Source: TCS55 sp964343505 (GTDB lineage: Bacteria > Fidelibacterota > Marinisomatia > Marinisomatales > TCS55). From it: a DNA stretch of 18,899 bases. The DNA is taken from NCBI GenBank assembly GCA_964343505.1, contig CAYFJU010000065.1:1-18899 (forward strand). Direction: 5' to 3'. The position numbers were made by a program, and so were the translations under genes. Position 1 is the first letter of the stretch. Each line of letters starts with the position of its first letter. A model generated the notes under the pieces. That model saw nothing but the letters and a program-made list of their open reading frames with translations, was not told the origin of the DNA and did not search any database. Of the stretch, positions 5,838-13,758 are shown piece after piece.

Positions 5838-8800
5838 TTATTTTTCCACATTCATTTCAGACGGAATGACCATCACTGCCGGCACCCCTGCATCACTCAC
5901 CATATTATTGAATTTAAACAAGTCATCAGTAAGCACTGTGTCTAGTTTTATGTAGTGGACTTCTGCCTGGTCAACTAGGTCATTCAATACATCGTATGAT
6001 TGGGCTGTTGGCCGTGCGTCTACACTGGACACTACCCATACCAGTGCAGCAATTTTATTATCTAATTTGATTGGATAGTTTAATGGGTCCTGTCCCGACT
6101 TGGATTTGACCTGAATCAATTCTTCTTCGATTTCGGAGAGTGTCTTGACCAATGCTTTGCCCGCTTCAGCCACTTCTTCATTTTTAAATCCGGATTCTTT
6201 CATCAGTCCGGTAAGGGCATTCACCTGCTTTTTAATACTGCGGATGGTGAGAATTTTTTCATTGATCTCCGTGGTCCGATTCCGAATATCCATGAGGAGG
6301 TCAAACTGGTCCTGAAAATCGGATTGTGTTGTATTGATTCGGGGGTCCTTAAGGATTTTAAAAGACCGGGTTTGGCTTTTGCCGTTCACCGTCATTCGCA
6401 CTTTATAATCACCGGGAACAGCCTTAGGGCCAATGTGAGACCCACCCCACATGACTGCCTTAGGCACTTTCTTTGCATCGGGATATCGCATGTTCCAGAC
6501 AAACCGATTCATGCCTTTTTTCACTTCAGCCACCGGTCCCGGTTTTTTCTTATCCTTTTTATGGGTAAAGGTCTTGATGACATCACCATTCGCTTCCATG
6601 AATTCTAGTTTGAATTCATCATCTTCACCCACTTTTTCTTCAAGATAGTAAAAGGTCATTACACCATTGGGTGGATTGGCGCCCCATGTGGGACTTGGGC
6701 CGCCCCAGCCGCCACCACCGGGGAGTCGATAAGTATCCCGTGGTTTATACAGGTGGGATTTTGATTTGGCAATTTTATCGGATAATTGGTGGAGGGGTGT
6801 TAAGTCATCCATGATCCAGAATGAACGCCCTTGGGTGGCAACAACCAGATCATTTTCTTTAACGACCAAATCTGTAATCGGAACGATGGGCAGATTTAAC
6901 TGGAATGATTCCCAATTTTTCCCATCATCAAATGATATATACATACCTGTTTCCGTACCGGCATAGAGCAATCCCTTTCTGCCCGGATCTTCACGAACCA
7001 CTCGAGTAAAAGCATCTTTAGGGATACCTTTAGAAATCATTTTCCAAGATTTTCCATAATTGCTGGTTTTGTAAAGATAGGGTTTAAAATCATCCAGTTT
7101 ATACCGTGTGACTGCCATATAAGCTGTAGCGGGATCATGAGGAGATTGATCGATGGAATTCACCATCCCCCATTCTGGCATATTCTTGGGCGTGATTTCT
7201 TTCCAGGATTTCCCCCCATTTTTGGTAATATGAACACGACCGTCATCGGTCCCGATCCAAATTACACCCCTTTCGTGGTTGGAGGGAGTAATCACAAAAA
7301 TGGTGCAATAATATTCAACACCAGTATCATCCTTGGTAATCGGACCGCCGGATTCATCCTGCATGGAAAGGGTATTGGTGGACAAATCTTCACTGATAAC
7401 CTCCCAACTTTCTCCTTCGTCCGTGGTCTTGTGGAGGTGTTGAGATCCGACGTAAAGCACATCTGAATCAAAGGGGTCAAACTCGATGGGAAAATTCCAC
7501 TGAAAACGGTATTTCATATCCTTTACCCCATGTCCCATTGGATTCTCCGGATATACGGTAATGTTCCGTCTTTCGCCAGTGGCATGGTCATACCGGGTTA
7601 AAAATCCACTGTAGGATCCTGCATAGACGACATTGGGGTAATCGGGATGGGGTGCCACGTGGGCGCTTTCACCGCCGCCGACGGCATAGAAATCACGTTC
7701 TGTTATACCGCCGCCTCTGGCGCGTGATGCAATGGAAACAGTGCTGTTATCCTGTTGTCCTGCATATACGCGGTAGGGAAATTGATTGTCCACATCCACC
7801 CGATAAAACTGGGCCGTTGGTTGATTATGGTAGGTACTCCATGTAGAACCACCATCGAAGGATACTTGTCCGCCGCCGTCATCTGCTATGACGAGATGTT
7901 TTGCATCCATGGGATCGATCCATAGATCGTGATGGTCACCATGAGGCGTGCGGATTCTGCTAAAGGTCTTGCCGCCGTCTTTGGAACGCCAGAAAGAAAC
8001 ATTTAATACGTAGACCAAATCTTCATTTTCTGTGTCCGCATATACCCGCGTATAATACCATGCCCGTTGACGAAGATTATTATCGGAACTGGTTTTGATC
8101 CAAGTTTCGCCACCATCATCTGATCGGAACAAACCGCCTTTTCTGTTTTCGATCAAAGCCCACATCCGGTCCGAATTCAAGGGTGAAATGGTTATGCCGA
8201 TGATCCCCACCAAGCCTTCAGGAAGGCCTTTATTGCGCGTAATCTCAGTCCAGGTATCGCCACCATCAGTGGATTTCCACAATCCGGACCCTTCACCGCC
8301 GCTTTCGAGACTGTAAGGTGTCCGCTTAACGCGCCACGTGGATGCAAAAACTATGCGCGGATTATTTGGGTCGAGGATGAGATCGCAGGCACCTACTTCA
8401 TCATTGATATATAAAACTTTTTCCCAGGATTCTCCACCGTCTTTACTTCGGAAAACACCCCGTTCTTCGTTGGGGCCGAATAAGTGTCCCAAAGCAGCAA
8501 CATAAACAAGATCAGAATTTCTAGGATGGACGCGAATGCGGGGAATCCGTCGGGAATCTTTGAGTCCCATGTGCTTCCATGTTTTGCCTGCATCAGTGGA
8601 TTTCCAAACACCATTCCCGTGGGAAACGTTGCCTCGAACCGTTACTTCACCGCCACCGACATAAATCACATTGGGATCCCATTCACTGACCGTGACGGCG
8701 CCAATGGATCCGCCAAAATATCCGTCAGAAATATTTTCCCAGGTCTGGCCCCCATTTTTGGTTTTCCAGACACCGCCGCCGGTGGCGCCAAAATAGGCCA

Positions 8801-8978
8801 GTAATTTATTTCCGGGTACACCGGTCGACGCAGCAGATCTTCCACCGCGAAATGGACCGATATTCCGGTATTTCATTGCCTTGAACAAATCCTCGCTGAA
8901 TCGTTCTTTGGCGCTGATCAACGTAACCGCAGCCAATAGAAAAATTGCGAATTGGACAATACGCATTCTTTTGTGCAT
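5838..8978 (-). CDS. Large secreted sortilin/VPS10-like BNR-repeat beta-propeller protein
   Basis: The product has 1046 residues. A signal peptide is visible (residues 1-23, hydrophobic core then SA before KE). The conserved opening MKYRNIGPFRGGRS is typical of bacterial VPS10/sortilin-like 'glycosyl hydrolase' proteins. At least ten Asp-box (SxDxGxTW) repeats follow, for example KNGGQTW at about 74-80, STDAGKTW 127-134, SKDGGESW 178-185 and STDGGDTW 236-243, forming one or two beta-propellers. The C-terminal third lacks Asp boxes and has Lys-rich and helical segments. Substrate and activity are unknown; the glycosidase label often given to relatives is not supported by any residue I can see. 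Export to the periplasm or beyond is likely. A strong AAGGAGG site 5 nt upstream (8984-8990) fixes the start. No type IX secretion tail is evident. Confidence 0.88.
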   Translation of the reverse strand: MHKRMRIVQFAIFLLAAVTLISAKERFSEDLFKAMKYRNIGPFRGGRSAASTGVPGNKLLAYFGATGGGVWKTKNGGQTWENISDGYFGGSIGAVTVSEWDPNVIYVGGGEVTVRGNVSHGNGVWKSTDAGKTWKHMGLKDSRRIPRIRVHPRNSDLVYVAALGHLFGPNEERGVFRSKDGGESWEKVLYINDEVGACDLILDPNNPRIVFASTWRVKRTPYSLESGGEGSGLWKSTDGGDTWTEITRNKGLPEGLVGIIGITISPLNSDRMWALIENRKGGLFRSDDGGETWIKTSSDNNLRQRAWYYTRVYADTENEDLVYVLNVSFWRSKDGGKTFSRIRTPHGDHHDLWIDPMDAKHLVIADDGGGQVSFDGGSTWSTYHNQPTAQFYRVDVDNQFPYRVYAGQQDNSTVSIASRARGGGITERDFYAVGGGESAHVAPHPDYPNVVYAGSYSGFLTRYDHATGERRNITVYPENPMGHGVKDMKYRFQWNFPIEFDPFDSDVLYVGSQHLHKTTDEGESWEVISEDLSTNTLSMQDESGGPITKDDTGVEYYCTIFVITPSNHERGVIWIGTDDGRVHITKNGGKSWKEITPKNMPEWGMVNSIDQSPHDPATAYMAVTRYKLDDFKPYLYKTSNYGKSWKMISKGIPKDAFTRVVREDPGRKGLLYAGTETGMYISFDDGKNWESFQLNLPIVPITDLVVKENDLVVATQGRSFWIMDDLTPLHQLSDKIAKSKSHLYKPRDTYRLPGGGGWGGPSPTWGANPPNGVMTFYYLEEKVGEDDEFKLEFMEANGDVIKTFTHKKDKKKPGPVAEVKKGMNRFVWNMRYPDAKKVPKAVMWGGSHIGPKAVPGDYKVRMTVNGKSQTRSFKILKDPRINTTQSDFQDQFDLLMDIRNRTTEINEKILTIRSIKKQVNALTGLMKESGFKNEEVAEAGKALVKTLSEIEEELIQVKSKSGQDPLNYPIKLDNKIAALVWVVSSVDARPTAQSYDVLNDLVDQAEVHYIKLDTVLTDDLFKFNNMVSDAGVPAVMVIPSEMNVEK

Positions 8979-9205
8979 AAAAACCTCCTTCTTATGACAC
9001 TTTTGGAAAATTATAGGCGAGAATAATAACCCTTTCTCTGATCTTTTCGCAAGTAAACAAATAAATAGGGATGCTTAATTAAATATCCTAAATAATTAAG
9101 GATTAATTCAAAAAATTCTAAAATAATAAATATATACTCCTGAAAATCAGTTACTAATTAAGTAATTATGTTCTTAATTTTAATGCTTAAAACTTCGAGA
9201 TATTT
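8979..9205. promoter_or_regulatory. Divergent AT-rich regulatory region with inverted repeats
   Basis: This 227-nt region separates the propeller gene (-) from the PPi-phosphofructokinase operon (+). It contains a TTACT/AGTAA dyad with a 5-nt centre at 9151-9165 and a CTTAATTA...TAATTAAG dyad with an 11-nt spacer near 9074-9100. Both could be operators, but AT-rich sequence makes such dyads easily by chance. No strong -35/-10 pair stands out. Confidence 0.3.
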
Positions 9206-10396
9206 ATGAAAATTGCATTTTTAACTGCAGGGGGAATTGCACCCTGCCTTTCAGCTTCAATCGGTGCCTTGATTGAAGCTTATAATGAATCAGCGCCAGA
9301 TGCTGAACTCATCGGTTATCTCAACGGTTACCGCGGACTGCTTTTGGGGAAATCTATTCCCATTCCATCCACTGTTCGGGAAAAGACCGATATTCTCTAT
9401 GAATTTGGCGGGAGTCCAATTGGAAACAGCCGGGTGAAACTCACCAATGTTGAAGATTGTGTGAAGCGCAGATATGTGAAAGAAGGCGAGGACCCCTTAA
9501 AGATTGCGGCGGATCAACTGGTGAAGGATGGTGTCAATATTCTCCATACCATTGGTGGGGATGATACCAATACCATGGCCGCCCAGCTTTCTTTTTATCT
9601 GAAAGAAAATGATTACGACCTCACTGTTGTGGGACTACCCAAAACGGTGGATAATGATGTGTTCCCCATTACTCAAACTTTGGGCGCATGGACGGCTGCT
9701 GAGCAAGGGGCCATTTTCTTTGAAAATATTGCCAATGAAAATACAACCAGCCATCGCCAATTGATCATCCATGAAGTGATGGGTCGGAACTGCGGTTGGC
9801 TTACGGCTTATACAGCTAAAGTATATCATGATCGATTAAAACTTCGAAGATTTTTACCGGAAATTTTGATTGATCAAGATCGTTGGGACGTAGATGCGGT
9901 GTACATTCCTGAAATGGAAATTGATTTTGATGGCGAATGCCAACGCCTGAAAGCGTTGATGGATGAAAAAGATTCGGTTAATATTTTCCTCAGTGAAGGG
10001 GCTGGAACTGATACGATCATTAAAGAAATGGAAGCGGCCGGCGAAATGGTTGAACGGGATGCATTTGGTCATGTAGCCCTGGATACCTTGAACCCGGGGC
10101 AATGGTTTGCAAAACGGTTTACCGACCGACTGGAGGCTGAAAAAACACTGGTTCAAAAAAGCGGATATTTCGGGCGCAGCGCTGCACCGAACAAACAAGA
10201 TTTGGAATTGATTAAAGCCTCCGGAAAACTGGGTGCGAAACTCGCGTTGGATGGCCAAAGCGGCGTCATCGGTTTGGATGATGATAAGAACGGTGAATTA
10301 GGATTAATAGATTTTGAAAGAATTAAAGGCGGTAAGCCTTTTGATTGTCAAGTGAATTGGTTTAGGGAATTATTGGCTGAAATTGGCCAAAAGTAA
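9206..10396 (+). CDS. pfp: PPi-dependent 6-phosphofructokinase
   Basis: This 396-residue phosphofructokinase-superfamily enzyme probably converts PPi + fructose-6-phosphate to fructose-1,6-bisphosphate + Pi reversibly in the cytosol, serving both glycolysis and gluconeogenesis. Two determinants point to PPi rather than ATP: GGDD at 117-120 (ATP enzymes have Gly at the fourth position) and Lys146 in PKTVDND (ATP enzymes have Gly there). The catalytic Asp of TVDND is at 149, and the substrate-binding MGR at 192-194 is intact. The N-terminal loop reads GGIAPCLSASIG, with Cys14 at the position usually Gly in GGxAPGxN. Only a weak GAG precedes the ATG. The aldolase starts 17 nt downstream, so the two form an operon and make FBP and split it in sequence. 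Some relatives also phosphorylate sedoheptulose-7-phosphate; the sequence cannot decide this. Confidence 0.92.
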   Translation: MKIAFLTAGGIAPCLSASIGALIEAYNESAPDAELIGYLNGYRGLLLGKSIPIPSTVREKTDILYEFGGSPIGNSRVKLTNVEDCVKRRYVKEGEDPLKIAADQLVKDGVNILHTIGGDDTNTMAAQLSFYLKENDYDLTVVGLPKTVDNDVFPITQTLGAWTAAEQGAIFFENIANENTTSHRQLIIHEVMGRNCGWLTAYTAKVYHDRLKLRRFLPEILIDQDRWDVDAVYIPEMEIDFDGECQRLKALMDEKDSVNIFLSEGAGTDTIIKEMEAAGEMVERDAFGHVALDTLNPGQWFAKRFTDRLEAEKTLVQKSGYFGRSAAPNKQDLELIKASGKLGAKLALDGQSGVIGLDDDKNGELGLIDFERIKGGKPFDCQVNWFRELLAEIGQK

Positions 10397-10413
10397 AAAA
10401 TAAGGAAAGATAT

Positions 10414-11487
10414 ATGAGTTATTCACTCAAACCTGGTGTTGTGACCGGGGATGATTATAAAACACTATTAAAGGCAGCAAAAGAAGGTGGATATGCACTG
10501 CCGGCCGTCAATGCAGTAAGCACCAGCTCCGTCAATGCGGTGATGGAAGCAGCTGCAAAAAATAAATCGGATGTAATTATTCAATTTTCAAACGGCGGCG
10601 CCCAATTTTATGCAGGACAGGGCTGCGATGATGGTTTTCAGGCCAAGGTTTTGGGCGCTGTATCTGCTGCGCATCATGTACATCTATTGGCTGAACATTA
10701 TGGTATTTGTGCCGTCCTTCATACGGACCACGCCAATAAAGCCCTGATCCCCTGGGTAGAAGCGCTGGTCGGTTACAGTGAAAAACATTATGAACAAACC
10801 GGGAAGCCCCTGTTCAGTTCCCATATGTTGGACCTCTCCGCTGAAGATATTGATTTCAACTTGTCCGAATGCGCACGCCTGCTAAAAAGGATGGCGCCCA
10901 TCGGTATGAGCCTTGAAATTGAACTGGGTGTCACCGGCGGTGAGGAAGACGGTGTAGGCTCGGATGATGATATCGGAGCTGACAATCCTTTGCTTTACAC
11001 TCAACCGGAGGATTGCTTGCAGGCCTACGAATTGCTGGATCCCATCGGTCATTTTTCTCTGGCCGCTTCCTTTGGAAATGTCCATGGTGTATATAAACCG
11101 GGGAATGTGAAACTCCGTCCGGAAATTCTGAAATCCTCTCAGGCATTGGTGAATGAAACTCACAATACGGGTGAGAATCCGCTGGATTTGGTTTTTCATG
11201 GTGGTTCCGGTTCGGAAAAAGATAAAATTGCCGATGCTATTTCTTACGGCGTTTTCAAAATGAATATTGATACAGATACGCAATTTGCATTTTCAAAAGC
11301 AATTGGATCCTATGTGAATGAAAATGAGAAAGCATTTTTATATCAGGTAGATCCTGAGGATGGTACCCCTTATAAAAAGCAATATGATCCGAGAAAGGTA
11401 TTAAGAGGTGCGGAGATGAGCATGGTTGAACGACTGGACGAAGCATTTGCTGACCTTGGGTCGGTTGGGAAGTCATTGGCGAACTAA
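10414..11487 (+). CDS. fbaA: Fructose-bisphosphate aldolase, class II (zinc, FbaA type)
   Basis: The 357-residue enzyme matches the E. coli FbaA (class IIA) length and layout. It cleaves or forms fructose-1,6-bisphosphate (DHAP + GAP) in the cytosol using Zn2+. Visible residues are HTDHANK with His103, catalytic Asp105 and His106; Glu170 in LEIELG; zinc ligands His224 (GNVHGVY) and His262 (VFHGGSGS); and Asn284/Asp286 in KMNIDTDTQ. The AAGGAAA site 7 nt before the ATG supports the start. It is the second gene of an operon with the PPi-phosphofructokinase and is followed by a clear intrinsic terminator. A class I aldolase lies just downstream, so the organism carries both mechanisms side by side. 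Confidence 0.97.
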   Translation: MSYSLKPGVVTGDDYKTLLKAAKEGGYALPAVNAVSTSSVNAVMEAAAKNKSDVIIQFSNGGAQFYAGQGCDDGFQAKVLGAVSAAHHVHLLAEHYGICAVLHTDHANKALIPWVEALVGYSEKHYEQTGKPLFSSHMLDLSAEDIDFNLSECARLLKRMAPIGMSLEIELGVTGGEEDGVGSDDDIGADNPLLYTQPEDCLQAYELLDPIGHFSLAASFGNVHGVYKPGNVKLRPEILKSSQALVNETHNTGENPLDLVFHGGSGSEKDKIADAISYGVFKMNIDTDTQFAFSKAIGSYVNENEKAFLYQVDPEDGTPYKKQYDPRKVLRGAEMSMVERLDEAFADLGSVGKSLAN

Positions 11488-11510
11488 AACTCCTTCCAGC
11501 GTAATTGATT

Positions 11511-11545
11511 AAAAACAGCCCCGCGTTCTGCGGGGCTGTTTTTTT
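11511..11545 (+). terminator. Intrinsic terminator of the pfp-fbaA operon
   Basis: The stem AAAAACAGCCCCGC (11511-11524) pairs with GCGGGGCTGTTTTT around the loop GTTCT, and the 3' arm runs into seven T. It begins 24 nt after the aldolase stop. The A-tract at the 5' side means it could also terminate from the other strand. It separates this operon from the class I aldolase. Confidence 0.93.
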
Positions 11546-11802
11546 ATATCTGATCTTTTTTTCTTTTTGGATTGCAACGATGAGGTAACGAATCGTTGCA
11601 CGTCAATTATTAAGAAATGATTCCTGCCTATACTACCGTTCCGGCAGACAGTCACCCTGCTCATCATTTCAATCCGCGAGATCGAAAAGAAGAACCCTTT
11701 TTGGTTCAAGATAATTATTTCTATTTATCATTAGATTGTGATCCAATTGGGATTGGAATAATCCATTTTTTCAACCAGAGAAATTAAAGAGGAATTGATC
11801 TC
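11546..11802 (+). other. Leader/intergenic region before class I aldolase, with two hairpins
   Basis: No gene is seen here. Two dyads stand out. TGCAACGAT and ATCGTTGCA (11573-11600) are 9-bp arms around a 10-nt loop. GAAATGA (11614-11620) and TCATTTC (11664-11670) enclose an inner CTGCC/GGCAG stem (11624-11628 with 11643-11647). They could be a structured 5' leader, a regulator site, or leftovers of repeats. AGAGGA (11788-11793) is the ribosome site for the next gene. No known riboswitch is recognised. Confidence 0.4.
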
Positions 11803-12828
11803 ATGAGCCTGAATCTAGATAGTCTGGAAGCAGTGGCTGAAGCCATGACCGCTCCGGGGAAAGGCATCCTGGCAGCCGATGAAAGTACAGGAACAATTGG
11901 CAAACGATTGGCGCAAATTGATACGGAGAGCACTTATGAAAGCCGGAATGCATACCGGGATTTATTGTTCAGTGCCGAAGGGATGGAAAACTATATCAGC
12001 GGTGTCATTATGTATGATGAAACACTGCGCCAATCTTCACTGGCAGAGCGAACACTCTACCCTGAATATCTAGCGGCGAAGGGTGTGATTCCCGGGATTA
12101 AGGTTGATACGGGCGCTCAGGATCTTTCTGGAAGTGAAGGTGAGAAAATAACCAGCGGATTGGATGGTCTCGATGAGCGGTTAAAAGAATACCGCCATAT
12201 GGGTGCGCGTTTTGCTAAATGGCGAGCGGTCATCAATATTACTGAAGATAATCCCAGCGGATATTGCATCAGCACCAACGCCCATGCACTAGCGCGCTAT
12301 GCGGCTTTATGTCAGTCCAATGATATAGTGCCGATTGTTGAACCTGAAATTCTGATGGATGGCGACCATGACCTTGATGATAGCTTTGTGGTAACAGAAG
12401 AAGTGCTCCATACTGTTTTCTTTGAATTGTATTCACAAGGCGTGAATTATGAGCAAATGGTTTTAAAACCCAATATGGTTCTCTCCGGTTATGATGGGAA
12501 TAATCGGGCTGGAGTGGACGAGGTTGCTGACGCTACGTTGCAATGTTTTTTTAGAACAGTTCCCGCTGCTGTTTCGGGGATTGCTTTTCTGTCCGGTGGT
12601 CAAAGTGACGAAGACGCTACGGCCCATTTAAATCGCATGAACCAAATATTGGGTGAAAACAAGCCATGGAATTTATCTTTTTCCTATGGCCGCGCTTTAC
12701 AACAACCGGCCCTGAAAGCATGGGGCGGGAAGGATGAGAATGTGGCCCCAGCCCAGGAAGCGTTTATGAAAAGGGCAAAATTGAATAGTTTGGCGACAAA
12801 GGGGGAATATTCAGAAGATATGGAATAA
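11803..12828 (+). CDS. Fructose-bisphosphate aldolase, class I (animal-type, Schiff base)
   Basis: This 341-residue enzyme belongs to the classical class I aldolase family common in animals and plants and found in some bacteria, not the archaeal DhnA type. It reversibly cleaves fructose-1,6-bisphosphate without metal. Visible residues are GILAADEST with Asp26, Lys100 (GIKVDTG), Lys139 and Arg141 (FAKWRAVI), Glu180 and Glu182 (VEPEIL), the Schiff-base Lys222 (LKPNMV), the phosphate-binding LSGGQS near 263-268, and SYGRALQ near 294-300. The numbering is offset by about 7 from rabbit muscle aldolase, whose Lys229 corresponds to Lys222. The tail ends SEDME and lacks the C-terminal Tyr important in the vertebrate enzyme. 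AGAGGA 9 nt upstream supports the start. The gene follows a terminator, so it is probably transcribed separately from the class II aldolase. Confidence 0.96.
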   Translation: MSLNLDSLEAVAEAMTAPGKGILAADESTGTIGKRLAQIDTESTYESRNAYRDLLFSAEGMENYISGVIMYDETLRQSSLAERTLYPEYLAAKGVIPGIKVDTGAQDLSGSEGEKITSGLDGLDERLKEYRHMGARFAKWRAVINITEDNPSGYCISTNAHALARYAALCQSNDIVPIVEPEILMDGDHDLDDSFVVTEEVLHTVFFELYSQGVNYEQMVLKPNMVLSGYDGNNRAGVDEVADATLQCFFRTVPAAVSGIAFLSGGQSDEDATAHLNRMNQILGENKPWNLSFSYGRALQQPALKAWGGKDENVAPAQEAFMKRAKLNSLATKGEYSEDME

Positions 12829-12859
12829 TGTAGAGACGCATTGCAATGCGTCTCTACAT
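12828..12859. repeat. 32-nt perfect palindrome, GTAGAGAC family, copy 4
   Basis: Each half is ATGTAGAGACGCATTG and its exact reverse complement. The first base is the last base of the class I aldolase TAA stop. It lies between that gene and the convergent amidinohydrolase gene and could terminate both. It is almost 10 kb from copy 3, which shows the family is dispersed. Confidence 0.88.
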
Positions 12860-12867
12860 CAATATAA

Positions 12868-13755
12868 TTATAATTCGTTTGTGAGACAGTGGATGGCACC
12901 ACCACTGAGGCGGAACTGGGTGGTGGGTACAGTGATATGCATGACCCCTAATTCTTTAAGGAGTGGCGCCACTTTATTGGATCGGAATCGGGTGGGACCT
13001 ACCAAATAACCAGGAAGCGGTTCGCAGTTCACCGCAAATTCACCCAACTCATCTTCAGTGCCGATGGCATCTTCAGTGGGAACTTCAACCAACTCAATAT
13101 TCTTTCGTTTGGCAAATTGCCGGAGGTTTTCTACAGACTCCTTTTCCATAAGGGATGTACATCCAATCACGGCTACCAGTTTATTGTCTTTATTGATGAC
13201 AGGGGTGAATAAGGTGTCCAAATGAAAGGCATTGGATTTCATGATAACCAATTCATCCACATTAAATTCCTGAGCGACCCATTCGGCGCCTTCAATATTG
13301 TTTCGACAGGCGCCTGAAAATAAAACGTCATCCCCGGGGCAATAGTAAAATTCTCCCCCCTCAGCCGTAGCGGTGGAATCATCCGGGATGCGAATCGTTT
13401 TATAACCCATGGAATCCAGCATCACCTGCATAATGTCCGCCTCAACCTGGCGGGCCTTTTCGCTGAATTTGGAAATAATCATCCTGCCATTTTGATCACT
13501 GACGAACAGATCCCGGACAAAAACAAAATCGTGCTGCCGTTGATCTAAATTCTGCTGATCCAAAAAATAGGGGAAGTCAATCTCTACCACTTCGATGGGC
13601 AGTCTGTTGAATAGTTTAGACATCATGAACATTTCAATTTCCACCAATTCCTGATTGGGGACCACACCCTCTTTCATAGCAGGGTTATTCTCGTAGATGG
13701 GTGTACCATGTCCCCACCAATGATGTTTCGGTAGTTTTGATATCAATATTTTCAT
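12868..13755 (-). CDS. DDAH/arginine-deiminase-like amidinohydrolase
   Basis: This 295-residue protein belongs to the guanidino-group-modifying (pentein) superfamily, with layout like dimethylarginine dimethylaminohydrolase. Visible parts are FVRD at 79-82, an acidic EGGEF at 132-136, the catalytic His178 in FHLDT, and the nucleophile Cys290 in GGAIHCLTNEL at the C-terminus. Family members hydrolyse or transfer the guanidino group of arginine or its derivatives via a Cys thiouronium intermediate. The substrate here (methylarginine, arginine or other) cannot be read from sequence. No signal peptide is seen, so it is cytosolic. The start is 3 nt after the stop of the DUF2490-like gene (TAG then ATC then ATG), so the two are translated from one message. 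It is the last gene of the minus-strand array and ends facing a palindrome. Confidence 0.85.
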   Translation of the reverse strand: MKILISKLPKHHWWGHGTPIYENNPAMKEGVVPNQELVEIEMFMMSKLFNRLPIEVVEIDFPYFLDQQNLDQRQHDFVFVRDLFVSDQNGRMIISKFSEKARQVEADIMQVMLDSMGYKTIRIPDDSTATAEGGEFYYCPGDDVLFSGACRNNIEGAEWVAQEFNVDELVIMKSNAFHLDTLFTPVINKDNKLVAVIGCTSLMEKESVENLRQFAKRKNIELVEVPTEDAIGTEDELGEFAVNCEPLPGYLVGPTRFRSNKVAPLLKELGVMHITVPTTQFRLSGGAIHCLTNEL

Positions 13756-13758
13756 GAT

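Noticed and set aside
10882..11283. 133-codon minus-strand frame opposite the class II aldolase
   Set aside because: Fully antisense to a conserved gene with an intact active site; no motif or ribosome site.
11509..11709. 66-codon minus-strand frame after the class II aldolase
   Set aside because: It runs through the intrinsic terminator and the leader dyads and is very Lys/Arg/Ser-rich. It is best explained as chance.
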